Assembly (NCBI GenBank): GCA_009782245.1
Contig: WRKK01000323.1
Coordinates: forward strand, 1 to 13,025
DNA: 13,025 nt
Direction of reading: 5' to 3'
Origin: Defluviitaleaceae bacterium
GTDB lineage: Bacteria > Bacillota > Clostridia > Lachnospirales > WQUN01
The stretch's first letter is position 1. Each line of letters starts with the position of its first letter. The translations under genes and the position numbers were made by a program. Shown here piece after piece: positions 1 to 6,138 of this stretch. The notes under the pieces are model-generated. The model did no database searches. It was not told where the DNA came from and saw nothing but the letters and a program-made list of their open reading frames with translations.

Positions 1-87
1 GAGATTTCCGCTGAAGAGTTGGGACGAGAGTTTCAAGAGATGGTTGCTTTGTGGATTGCGGGGGAAGTTGAATTTGAACGTTGGTAA
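1..87 (+). CDS. C-terminal fragment of a solute-binding-protein-like lipoprotein (SBP0, cut by window edge)
   Basis: Frame 1 is open from the first base to a TAA at 85-87 and encodes 28 residues starting EISAEELG and containing the motif LWIAGE. This matches the C-termini of the four complete SBP-like lipoproteins further down, for example EISAEELG...LWIAGEWEE in SBP3. It is therefore the end of a fifth paralogue whose N-terminus lies upstream of the window. The ending (EVEFERW) is slightly longer than in the others. Its presence shows that the array of SBP genes and RiPP precursors continues upstream. The family call rests entirely on similarity to the paralogues in this window. Confidence 0.85.
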   Translation, partial: EISAEELGREFQEMVALWIAGEVEFERW

Positions 88-96
88 TGGCGACTG

Positions 97-150
97 TTGA
101 AAAAAAATTTTTTCAAACCTATTGACATCTGACAAACAGCATGATACCAT
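97..150 (+). promoter_or_regulatory. Promoter P1 for precursor 1 (sigma-A type, extended -10)
   Basis: TTGACA at 122-127, a 17-nt spacer, then TACCAT at 145-150 preceded by TGA (extended -10 TGn). An A8T6 tract at 100-113, flanked by TTG and CAA, lies just upstream of the -35 and could act as an UP element. The same arrangement occurs at four other places in the window, which is the main support. The GATACCATTATT containing the -10 is duplicated at 158-169, giving a second possible -10 without a -35. Confidence 0.8.
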
Positions 151-171
151 TATTCACGATACCATTATTTT

Positions 172-310
172 AGTAACAAAGTAACAACAAACTTGTGGCA
201 ATCCGTTTTTAACCTAGATAATTTATAGCATAGTCACAATTTACCCTGCTTTGCACATCACACCACACACAAGTTGCCTAAAATCTAATACGAAAGGAGT
301 TGTTGCAGTT
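172..310 (+). promoter_or_regulatory. Conserved long mRNA leader upstream of precursor 1 (copy 1)
   Basis: About 140 nt between the predicted transcription start (near 157) and the precursor ATG are nearly identical to 2345-2484 and recognisably similar to 5695-5809. Conserved parts are an AACCTAG...TAG-CACA segment (about 211-238), a G-poor CA-rich tract (about 250-280) and the Shine-Dalgarno sequence GAAAGGAG ending 11 nt before ATG 311. An untranslated leader this long and conserved suggests RNA-level control or an mRNA-stability element. I cannot identify it as a known riboswitch class. A TTG at 251 is in frame with the precursor, but the ribosome binding site and the shared KLNKN start favour ATG 311. 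Confidence 0.6.
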
Positions 311-538
311 ATGAAAACCCCAAAATTAAACAAAAACAGGACTCACTTGGTGCAAAGTATGGAGTCTTATTGCAGTTGTTCGTGTGCTTGTACCTGTAAT
401 TGTACTTGCCCTTGCAACCCGTTCATTCAAGGTGCTAGTGCTAATGGTACTGATACTAATGGACCGAGTATTGGTAATAACAATGTTGTTATTACTAGGG
501 GTACCAACGCCGCCGCAATATCAAGTTTAAGACCATAA
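311..538 (+). CDS. Cys-rich RiPP precursor peptide 1 (CLI_3235/TIGR04065-like)
   Basis: Encodes 75 aa. A basic leader (KLNKNRTHLVQSMESY, to residue 20) is followed by an alternating Cys-X block with eight Cys (CSCSCACTCNCTCPC), then a Gly/Asn/Thr-rich tail ending in a VITRGTNAAA segment. Leader and Cys block are shared with two other small genes here. The pattern fits what I know of the CLI_3235-type Cys-rich peptides that accompany dedicated radical SAM maturases; that family name is from memory and unsearched. ATG 311 is chosen because GGAG lies 11 nt upstream and the shared KLNKN start follows. The likely core is the Cys block plus tail, and Cys residues would be the crosslinking donors if this is a thioether peptide. 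It precedes a U-tract hairpin and SBP1. Metallothionein is a less likely alternative given the radical SAM gene nearby. Confidence 0.8.
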   Translation: MKTPKLNKNRTHLVQSMESYCSCSCACTCNCTCPCNPFIQGASANGTDTNGPSIGNNNVVITRGTNAAAISSLRP

Positions 539-582
539 CGATACCGCTAAAAAATTATTAAATAATGCAAATTGTTGCTTAA

Positions 583-631
583 GGGGCGGTTATAAAACAC
601 TCGCCATTGCCAACACCGCCCCAAATTTTTT
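583..631 (+). terminator. Hairpin with U-tract between precursor 1 and SBP1 (partial terminator/attenuator)
   Basis: GGGGCGGT at 583-590 pairs perfectly with ACCGCCCC at 615-622 and is followed by AAATTTTTT (T-run 626-631), an intrinsic-terminator layout with a 24-nt loop. The SBP1 ribosome binding site (AGAAAGG) starts directly after the T-run, and I see no promoter between hairpin and SBP1. SBP1 is therefore probably expressed only by read-through, which would keep precursor mRNA in excess. The same element recurs at 6078-6124. Confidence 0.75.
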
Positions 632-646
632 AGAAAGGAAAATATT

Positions 647-2101
647 ATGACCCCCCAACTAAAACTAGCAATCCTGTTAATACTAACTACAGTCATTATA
701 ACCGCTTGCGGCGACAATTCCGACACCGACACTATCCAAAACCCACCCGCCAACAACCCCATTACCCTAACAATACTCGCCCCAAATAAATACACAAATT
801 TCATACGTTCGGTAGGTCGCAATATGCAAGCCCAATTTGCCGAACAGAGAATAGATTTTAATATAGAACTTACTGATTATGATTTGACAGATGATTTTGC
901 GGTATTGCGGCACAACGAAACCTTACAAATTATGCTAATGGCGGGCGAAGGTTATGATATTGTATTTTTGAATTGGATTCCGCAAAATATTCGTTCGTTT
1001 GCCGAGAATGGCTTTTTGCTAAATGTTTACGACCTAATCGACCAAGACCCAAACCTCACGAGGGACGATTTTTTCACAAATGTTTTCGCCGCACTAGAAC
1101 ATCGGGGCGGATTGTACAGTTTCCCGTTTAGTTTTGGTTTCGATTTTGTTGGCATTAACGCTACATTGCCTAATTCTTTCCTTAATGATTTCATGCAAAA
1201 AAATAGCATTTCACTATTGGAAATAATGAATTTGCTGAACGCCCTAAAAAGTGAACACCCCGAAATTTACGCCAGTTTTCAATATAACTCCAACATTCAG
1301 GCACTATATTTTCATTCCGTAGCACTAACTAGCGTGGCAAGCGATTTTATCGATTTTGACAATGCCACATCTTTATTCAATACTATCGAATTTGTGAACA
1401 TTTTGACAACTATCCAAAACACAGTTCCAATGGCGAACCTATATATGTACTCAAATCAAGACAATCTTTTTTTCGCCTTTGAAACCGTTGCAGATATGAA
1501 CCGAATGGCAGAACAAAATATTTTGTTAGGCATTTTCCGCAGACACATGAGTTTTTCTAATTTAACGCCATTTTTCCCCAGCCAAAACGAACAATTTCTA
1601 AATTTTATCCCCATTGCAGACCATAACGGTAAACTTTTGTTAAATACAGAAATCTCAACCTCTCACACGTTTGCTAGGGTTATTTTTCCAGCGTTGAGCG
1701 ATGGCATTGTAGCCTGGGATTTTACGCAACAGTTAATGCACCGTATGATAAATTCCACTAGTTCCACATTAAACGGAGGTTTTTTTGGTAATTCTGTATT
1801 TGTTATCCCAATTTTGCGAAGTGAACTAGAACCGCATTTTAATAGAGTTATGCAAGCGGTAGAAAACGATGTTAGGGAGTTTCATTTTGGCACACAAGCC
1901 GAAATTGCCGCAAACAGAGCCGCCGCATTGGCAAAAATTACCGAACTAGCCGACAGTCCCGTTTCTATCATAGACAGAAATTCCGTCAATTTTTTTTGGG
2001 ACGGCGACCTTTTTAATTCGTTTATGTTGGGGGTTATTACTGCCGAAGATTTGGCACAGGAGGTTCATAATAGGGCTAGTTTGTGGTTGTTGGGGGGTTG
2101 A
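647..2101 (+). CDS. Solute-binding-protein-like lipoprotein 1 (SBP1)
   Basis: Encodes 484 aa. The signal peptide ends in the lipobox IITAC (Cys21), so the mature protein should be lipid-anchored on the outer face of the membrane. A short Asn/Asp/Pro-rich linker leads to a body with features typical of family-1 extracellular solute-binding proteins: an early strand ITLTILA, a YDIVFLN motif and a GGLYSFPF...GINA segment. Length is in the usual SBP range. It is clearly paralogous to SBP2-4, most strongly over NVYDLIDQDPNLTRDDFFTN (from residue 126). The start is supported by AGAAAGG 9 nt upstream. It lies behind precursor 1 and its hairpin. No permease or import ATPase accompanies it. The ligand is unknown; binding of the locus's own peptide (immunity or capture) is inference, and sugar or oligopeptide uptake remains possible. 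Confidence 0.8.
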   Translation: MTPQLKLAILLILTTVIITACGDNSDTDTIQNPPANNPITLTILAPNKYTNFIRSVGRNMQAQFAEQRIDFNIELTDYDLTDDFAVLRHNETLQIMLMAGEGYDIVFLNWIPQNIRSFAENGFLLNVYDLIDQDPNLTRDDFFTNVFAALEHRGGLYSFPFSFGFDFVGINATLPNSFLNDFMQKNSISLLEIMNLLNALKSEHPEIYASFQYNSNIQALYFHSVALTSVASDFIDFDNATSLFNTIEFVNILTTIQNTVPMANLYMYSNQDNLFFAFETVADMNRMAEQNILLGIFRRHMSFSNLTPFFPSQNEQFLNFIPIADHNGKLLLNTEISTSHTFARVIFPALSDGIVAWDFTQQLMHRMINSTSSTLNGGFFGNSVFVIPILRSELEPHFNRVMQAVENDVREFHFGTQAEIAANRAAALAKITELADSPVSIIDRNSVNFFWDGDLFNSFMLGVITAEDLAQEVHNRASLWLLGG

Positions 2102-2165
2102 CGAACATTTGCAAATGGGTTAAATGTAGAATTTTTGATATAATATACAAAATTTTTTGTGCAAT

Positions 2166-2212
2166 TCAAACAAACATTTTCCACACACAATGTTTGTTTG
2201 ATGTAAATTTTT
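2166..2212 (+). terminator. Perfect inverted repeat downstream of SBP1, probable terminator
   Basis: A 13-bp perfect stem (TCAAACAAACATT at 2166-2178, its complement at 2189-2201) encloses a 10-nt loop and is followed by TGTAAATTTTT. It sits 64 nt after the SBP1 stop and before the next promoter, as expected for a transcript end. The stem is AT-rich and the T-run short, so efficiency is uncertain. Confidence 0.55.
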
Positions 2213-2309
2213 CACAATAAATATCAATAACCACTCTTATTTTTATATATTTTGTACAACCCAAGTTTTTTTGACTGCTAGAAAGACAAAAAAATATTTT
2301 TCAAACCTA

Positions 2310-2338
2310 TTGACATCTGCCAAACGGCATGATACCAC
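2310..2338 (+). promoter_or_regulatory. Promoter P2 for precursor 2 and the maturation genes
   Basis: TTGACA at 2310-2315, a 17-nt spacer containing CTG, then TGA plus TACCAC at 2333-2338. An A7-T-A-T5 tract lies immediately upstream, and TCAAACCTA before the -35 is identical to P1. The -10 hexamer is poor, so the extended TGn is probably important. It is the only promoter I see for precursor 2, the acyl-carrier-like gene and the radical SAM gene. Confidence 0.75.
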
Positions 2339-2344
2339 TGTTTC

Positions 2345-2484
2345 AGTAACAAAGTAACAACAAACTTATGGCAATTCGTTTTTAACCTAGATAATTTATA
2401 GCATAGCCACAATTTACCCTAACTTTGCACATCACACCACACAAGTTGCCCAAAATCTAATTATGAAAGGAGTTGTTGCAATCT
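2345..2484 (+). promoter_or_regulatory. Conserved long mRNA leader upstream of precursor 2 (copy 2)
   Basis: Nearly base-for-base copy of the leader before precursor 1, including the AACCTAGATAATTTATAGC segment, the CA-rich tract and GAAAGGAG. Differences are a few substitutions and 1-2 nt indels. GGAG is 12 nt from ATG 2485, slightly long. The TTG at 2473 follows GGAG directly and is too close to be used. The rest of the 383-nt gap 2102-2484 holds only the inverted repeat and P2; I see no gene there. Confidence 0.6.
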
Positions 2485-2706
2485 ATGAAAAAGGAAAAAC
2501 TAAACAAGAACAAGAGCCGCATGGAGCAGAGCATGGAATCGTATTGTGCCTGTTCGTGTAACTGTAGCTGTGCTAATAATTGTAACTGTAACCCATTCGT
2601 TCCCACCTCGGGACCTGGGGCTACTGGCTATACCGTTGTAGATGTTCTTTCGGATAATGGTTTTGTTACTAGTGGCACTAACCGTGCCGCCGCCGCACAA
2701 GGATAA
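2485..2706 (+). CDS. Cys-rich RiPP precursor peptide 2 (CLI_3235/TIGR04065-like)
   Basis: Encodes 73 aa. Leader MKKEKLNKNKSRMEQSMESY, then a seven-Cys block (CACSCNCSCANNCNC) in which one Cys-X step is replaced by ANN. The tail is Gly/Pro/Ser-rich and ends GFVTSGTNRAAAAQG. Its (V)T-x-GTN-x-AA ending matches precursor 1, suggesting that the C-terminus is functional and not random. It is the precursor closest to the acyl-carrier-like and radical SAM genes, with the same promoter upstream, so it is probably the founding member or main substrate. The start is fixed by homology to the other two leaders. Assignment to the CLI_3235-type family is by pattern, not by a database search. Confidence 0.8.
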   Translation: MKKEKLNKNKSRMEQSMESYCACSCNCSCANNCNCNPFVPTSGPGATGYTVVDVLSDNGFVTSGTNRAAAAQG

Positions 2707-2708
2707 CT

Positions 2709-2774
2709 GACGCAATTAACGATACTCCTAACAAGAAATAATAACCGATGCAATTAACGATATTTCTAAAAACT
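2709..2774 (+). repeat. Direct repeat in the 3' UTR of precursor 2
   Basis: GAYGCAATTAACGATAY at 2709-2725 recurs at 2747-2763, a 38-nt period. The related AACGATACC occurs just after the precursor 1 stop (537-545) and AATGATACC after the precursor 3 stop (6045-6053). The segment may be a 3' UTR element kept after each precursor and duplicated here. Confidence 0.5.
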
Positions 2775-2803
2775 GGAAACTTGTAGTACAAAATATTACT
2801 TAA

Positions 2804-2842
2804 GGGGCGGTTGCAAACTTTCACGCCACCAAACCCCGCCCC
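2804..2842 (+). promoter_or_regulatory. Hairpin without U-tract between precursor 2 and the acyl-carrier-like gene
   Basis: GGGGCGG at 2804-2810 pairs with CCGCCCC at 2836-2842, homologous to the hairpins after precursors 1 and 3. Here the sequence after the stem is ATTATGCTTAAAGGAG, with no T-run. It should not terminate efficiently, so the maturation genes can be co-transcribed with precursor 2. It may instead protect the 3' end of the precursor message after processing. Confidence 0.65.
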
Positions 2843-2866
2843 ATTATGCTTAAAGGAGTTAAAAAA

Positions 2867-3112
2867 ATGACCCAAATAAAACAAAAACTACTATCCACAA
2901 TAAACACCATAACCCCCTTAGCAGATTACCAACCCGACGACATAATCTTCAGCGAAAAGCACCACATATCCGCCGCCAACATGACCTACATTCTCCTAAA
3001 GCTATCAAAAGATTTCAACTTCACAATCAATGCCGATTTCGTGAACTCCTTGGAAATGTGTACTTTTTCGCAACTGGAAGACCTATTACTAAAATATGGA
3101 AACGAGGTGTAA
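2867..3112 (+). CDS. Acyl-carrier-like peptide-maturation protein (TIGR04069-like)
   Basis: Encodes 81 aa with the length and helical pattern of an acyl carrier protein, including a second helix YILLKLSKDFNF like the EL...ALEEEF helix of ACPs and a closing helix FSQLEDLLLKYG. Aligning the helices without gaps puts Ala36 at the serine that normally carries phosphopantetheine; Ser35 is one position earlier. It therefore probably does not carry the usual prosthetic group in the usual way. Acyl-carrier-related proteins of this kind are known companions of CLI_3235-type radical SAM systems (TIGR04069, from memory). The start ATG 2867 is chosen over ATG 2846 because AAAGGAG (2853-2859) lies just before it. 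It sits 4 nt before the radical SAM gene, so translation is likely coupled. A role as docking or substrate-presenting partner is inference. Confidence 0.7.
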   Translation: MTQIKQKLLSTINTITPLADYQPDDIIFSEKHHISAANMTYILLKLSKDFNFTINADFVNSLEMCTFSQLEDLLLKYGNEV

Positions 3113-3116
3113 AATT

Positions 3117-5603
3117 ATGCCAACAAGATTCATCAAAACTTTCAAAACACCCGTCGCTAACTACGTTTATGACAGGGAAGTAAATGCGTTGCTATCGGTT
3201 AACAGCGACGAGTTTATAGCGTTTGAAAAAATAGAAAACGGCACGGATACCCCCGAAGATTGGCAACTACTGGAACGCTACACCAAACAAGGCTACCTAC
3301 AGCAAACCAAGTTGCAAGAAATAATGCACCCTACCACGCCGCTTATCGCCTTTAATTTGGAAAATTACATACAACAAATAAACTTGCAAGTTACCCAAAA
3401 TTGCAATCTCCGTTGCAGTTACTGCACATACGGCGGCGGCTACAACAGCCAACGCAAGCACAGCAACAAAGTTATGCCTCTGGAAGTAATGAAAAAATCG
3501 GTTGATTTTATCATGCAACATTCAAAAGGCAGTGCCGAAATTTACATAGGCTTTTACGGCGGCGAGCCGCTTTTGGAACTGGACAACATAAAAAAATGCG
3601 TAGAATACGTAAAAACCGCCTATGCAGGAAAAAACACACGCTACACCATAACAACAAACGGCACTTTTATTGACGATAACGCCGTAAATTTTCTAAAAGA
3701 AAACGATTTTAACCTGCTAATCAGCTTTGACGGCCCAAAAGATTTGCACAACATAAACCGAATATACGCCGATGGTAGTGGCTCGTTTGACGATATAATC
3801 AAAAATGTAGAAAACATCAAACAAAACCACCCCGATTATTTTGAAAGAGTTTCGTTTATGACGATAGTAGCCCCAAACTCCGATTTGGCTTGCGTCAGCG
3901 ATTTTTTTACTGCAAATGATATTCTCAAAGACCGAACCGTAACGCAATCCACCGTAAGCATATACAACGCAAAAGAAGACATACAATATGACGACCTTTA
4001 CAACAACACGTACAATTTCCATAAAATCAAGGCATTTTTGGCGGCACTTGGCAAAATCAGCTTCGAGAACACCTCAAATTTATTTTCCACAATCATTGTT
4101 AATACCGAAAAATTTTACAGCAACCTTGCAAAAGTTAATATTTTTGAAAAATCGCACCCTGGCGGTCCGTGCCTACCTGGCGTTATGCGGCCTTTTATTG
4201 ACGTTGACGGAAATTTGTTTCCATGCGAGAGGGTAAGCGAAGAATCCACCGCCATGCAGATAGGTGATATTTACAACGGTTTTGACGAGGATAAAATTTT
4301 GGCAATGCTGAATGTGGGCAAGCTGTCGGAAGACGAGTGCAAAAAATGCTGGTGTTTTTCGCATTGCACCCTTTGCGTGGCGGCTTGCAATGACGGCGAT
4401 AAACTGGCGAAATCTGAAATTTTGAAATTCTCGGAAAATTTAGAAAACTGGGAAATTTCAGAAAATTGGGAAATCTCGGAAAATTGGAAAATTTTAGAAA
4501 ACTGGGAAATTTCAGAAAACTGGGAAATCTCAAAATCGGGAAATCTCGGAAAAAATTGTGCGTACCCCGCAAATAAAGATATGTGTGCGATTGCACGGTA
4601 TCAAAAATTACTGAATGGCTACGCCTTGGGCAATATTTTTGCCCCTAGCTACCTTAATCTGCACGGCGTGGATATATGCAAGGTTGACGGCGGCGAACCC
4701 GCCAACCTCTTTTTTGCAACCTTTAGCGAAGATGCCGTAAAATCCTGCGATGTGCTGTATTTAGACTATGACGAGAGCATGGTAAATTTGGACTTGTACA
4801 AAGAAACCATAGCCACCGCCGAAAAACTGGGCAAAGAGGTTATTTTATCCCACAGCCTAGCAAAAAAACTGGAAATAAAGGTTGACAAAAACGACACAGA
4901 AACCAACACGCCAATAACGGAAGTCCTTTTTGAGATAGATATTCCCGTAATAACGGTGTTATCGCAGGGCAACAGTGCCGACCAGTTGGCTTGCGAACTT
5001 GCCTTAAACAAAGCATTTACCGAGGGCGGTTATAAAGTTTTGCAAGTGTGTTCGCAAAAAATCGGCGAATTATTTGGGTTGTTCGGCTTGCCGAGTTTTT
5101 ACTATCAGCCGATAGATGCCCTTAAAAAGGCGCTTATGTTCAACCACTATGTCAGCGATATTGTAGAAAACGAGTCCGCCGATGTGCTAATTTTGGGCTT
5201 GCCAGAGCCGATAATGAAATATAACGACAAAATTCTCAACGGCTTGGGCATATCACCTCTTGTGGCTTGCTCCGCCGTGAAAGCCGATATATCGGTACTT
5301 TGTATGTATTACAATGATTACAACGAAACTTTTTACGAGAACACGTACAATTACGGCAAATATACTCTGCGTTGCCCTATTACGTTTTTCAATGTAGCCA
5401 ACACAAATTTGAAAGTAGACCGCAGTTCGGGCACTACCAAACTTACCAGTATGGCACTAACTAGCGATTTTGTGCTACAAAACGTGAAAAACCAAGAAAT
5501 ATCTGATAAATACCACCTATTTAATGCTCTAAACGATAATTCTTTTGCAGGGGCTTTTCAGGCGATAACAGACGAATTGGCGGACAATGTGAACACCGTC
5601 TAG
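3117..5603 (+). CDS. Radical SAM/SPASM peptide maturase fused to a TIGR04066-like C-terminal domain
   Basis: Encodes 828 aa. Residues 1-80 form an N-terminal region plausibly serving leader recognition. Residues 96-103 hold the radical SAM motif CNLRCSYC (Cys96, Cys100, Cys103), followed by YGGEPLLE (148-150 GGE) for SAM binding. A SPASM-type Cys set follows: Cys352, 370, 408, 411, 413, 417, 420, 424, 481 and 490, for auxiliary iron-sulfur clusters. A tandem ENWEIS insertion (about 443-472) interrupts it before the last two Cys. The remaining 330 residues resemble, from memory, the separate TIGR04066 peptide-maturation protein (segments GGYKVLQVCS, GELFGLFG, ADVLILGLPEPIM), so this may be a fusion. 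Expected role: forming crosslinks such as Cys thioethers on the three precursors in the cytosol. ATG 3117 fits AGGTG 7 nt upstream; ATG 3096 would overlap the previous gene. Confidence 0.85.
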   Translation: MPTRFIKTFKTPVANYVYDREVNALLSVNSDEFIAFEKIENGTDTPEDWQLLERYTKQGYLQQTKLQEIMHPTTPLIAFNLENYIQQINLQVTQNCNLRCSYCTYGGGYNSQRKHSNKVMPLEVMKKSVDFIMQHSKGSAEIYIGFYGGEPLLELDNIKKCVEYVKTAYAGKNTRYTITTNGTFIDDNAVNFLKENDFNLLISFDGPKDLHNINRIYADGSGSFDDIIKNVENIKQNHPDYFERVSFMTIVAPNSDLACVSDFFTANDILKDRTVTQSTVSIYNAKEDIQYDDLYNNTYNFHKIKAFLAALGKISFENTSNLFSTIIVNTEKFYSNLAKVNIFEKSHPGGPCLPGVMRPFIDVDGNLFPCERVSEESTAMQIGDIYNGFDEDKILAMLNVGKLSEDECKKCWCFSHCTLCVAACNDGDKLAKSEILKFSENLENWEISENWEISENWKILENWEISENWEISKSGNLGKNCAYPANKDMCAIARYQKLLNGYALGNIFAPSYLNLHGVDICKVDGGEPANLFFATFSEDAVKSCDVLYLDYDESMVNLDLYKETIATAEKLGKEVILSHSLAKKLEIKVDKNDTETNTPITEVLFEIDIPVITVLSQGNSADQLACELALNKAFTEGGYKVLQVCSQKIGELFGLFGLPSFYYQPIDALKKALMFNHYVSDIVENESADVLILGLPEPIMKYNDKILNGLGISPLVACSAVKADISVLCMYYNDYNETFYENTYNYGKYTLRCPITFFNVANTNLKVDRSSGTTKLTSMALTSDFVLQNVKNQEISDKYHLFNALNDNSFAGAFQAITDELADNVNTV
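4443..4532 (+). repeat. Five tandem 18-bp repeats inside the radical SAM gene
   Basis: Units start at 4443, 4461, 4479, 4497 and 4515 with consensus GAAAAYTGGGAAATYTCR. Units 1 and 4 are identical and unit 3 is most diverged. Each encodes ENWEIS or a variant (ENWKIL), so length changes stay in frame. Degenerate copies flank the array (about 4416-4442 and 4533-4550). It lies between SPASM cysteines 424 and 481, in a likely surface loop. Confidence 0.9.
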
Positions 5604-5605
5604 TT

Positions 5606-5628
5606 TTTTGGTTAGCAAAATTTTTTTT
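5606..5628 (+). terminator. Weak terminator candidate after the radical SAM gene
   Basis: TTTTG at 5606-5610 can pair with CAAAA at 5616-5620 around a 5-nt loop, followed by eight T residues (5621-5628). The stem is short and AT-only apart from one G-C pair, so termination may be poor. The same A/T tract could equally serve as an UP element for promoter P3 ten bases downstream. Confidence 0.35.
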
Positions 5629-5637
5629 CCAAACCTG

Positions 5638-5666
5638 TTGACGACTGCGAAATGTTATGATACAAT
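5638..5666 (+). promoter_or_regulatory. Promoter P3 for precursor 3
   Basis: TTGACG at 5638-5643, a 17-nt spacer with CTGC, then TGA plus TACAAT at 5661-5666. The -10 is the best of the five and the -35 has one mismatch. CCAAACCTG upstream of the -35 matches P1 and P2. Downstream sequence has diverged more than between copies 1 and 2, so conservation of the promoter elements is informative. Confidence 0.8.
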
Positions 5667-5694
5667 TAACTGAAATAGTGGTAAGATAATAAAT

Positions 5695-5809
5695 ATACGG
5701 CAACCAGTTTTCAACCTAGCCAACTCACAGCCTAGCCACATTACAACCCACTTTGCACAACACACCACACACGGATTGTACAAAACCTAACAAGAAAGGA
5801 GTTGAAATT
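5695..5809 (+). promoter_or_regulatory. Conserved mRNA leader upstream of precursor 3 (copy 3)
   Basis: A diverged copy of the leaders before precursors 1 and 2. Kept are GGCAA, AACCTAG, TAGCCACA, the CTTTGCACA plus CA-rich tract and AAGAAAGGAG. CCTAGCCA occurs twice (5715-5722 and 5731-5738) 16 nt apart; in copies 1 and 2 the second half is CATAGYCA. Divergence elsewhere makes the retained blocks candidates for functional sites in RNA or DNA. Confidence 0.6.
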
Positions 5810-6046
5810 ATGCCAAGAAAATTAAACAAAAACAGGCATCACTTAGAGCAGAGTATTGAATCTTATTGTTCTTGCTCGTGTAGTTGTAGTTGTACTTGTG
5901 CCTGCAACCCCGCCAGTAGTCCGCCTTATTCTAACGCTACTAACGATACCATATTTGATGCTAACATAAGTAGTCGTAGCTCTTCAATGCAAAATATGCG
6001 GAGCGTTGCGTTTGTAGTTATTAACCCTGCTACAGGTGCTTGTTAA
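5810..6046 (+). CDS. Cys-rich RiPP precursor peptide 3 (CLI_3235/TIGR04065-like)
   Basis: Encodes 78 aa. Leader MPRKLNKNRHHLEQSIESY, then an uninterrupted seven-Cys block (CSCSCSCSCTCAC), then a Ser/Asn-rich tail. The tail differs from those of precursors 1 and 2: it lacks the GTN-x-AA segment, is more hydrophobic near the end (VAFVVINPATG) and finishes with an eighth Cys as the last residue. GGAG lies 8 nt before ATG 5810; an upstream in-frame TTG (5753) has no such site. It precedes a U-tract hairpin and SBP2, repeating the layout of precursor 1 and SBP1. The different tail suggests a different product made by the same maturase, which is inference. Confidence 0.8.
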   Translation: MPRKLNKNRHHLEQSIESYCSCSCSCSCTCACNPASSPPYSNATNDTIFDANISSRSSSMQNMRSVAFVVINPATGAC

Positions 6047-6077
6047 TGATACCTTAGCTTTTATAAAATACTGCTTA

Positions 6078-6124
6078 GGGGCGGTTACAAAATATTTGTC
6101 ATTGCCGATACCGCCCCATTTTTT
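6078..6124 (+). terminator. Hairpin with U-tract between precursor 3 and SBP2 (partial terminator/attenuator)
   Basis: GGGGCGGT at 6078-6085 pairs perfectly with ACCGCCCC at 6110-6117 and is followed by ATTTTTT (T-run 6119-6124). Stem, spacing and position are the same as at 583-631. SBP2 has no promoter of its own between this hairpin and its ATG, so read-through should set its level. Confidence 0.75.
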
Positions 6125-6138
6125 AGAAAGGAAAACCC

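Noticed and set aside
251..310. Longer precursor 1 starting at TTG 251 (and precursor 3 at TTG 5753)
   Set aside because: The extension would run through the Shine-Dalgarno sequence, is absent in precursor 2 because of an in-frame stop, and the leader homology begins at the ATG.
2139..2144. TATAAT as a promoter -10 after SBP1
   Set aside because: No acceptable -35 at 16-18 nt upstream and no gene close downstream; the AT-rich spacer produces such hexamers by chance.
4443..4532. CRISPR-like array
   Set aside because: Units are contiguous 18-bp coding repeats without spacers and keep the reading frame of the enzyme.
4195..4596. Reverse-strand 133-aa ORF with repeated FPSFLKF
   Set aside because: It is the complement of the ENWEIS tandem repeat in the radical SAM gene and has no initiation signals.
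311..6046. The three Cys-rich peptides as metallothioneins
   Set aside because: They share a basic leader and sit with a radical SAM/SPASM maturase and an acyl-carrier-like partner, which fits a modified-peptide precursor far better.
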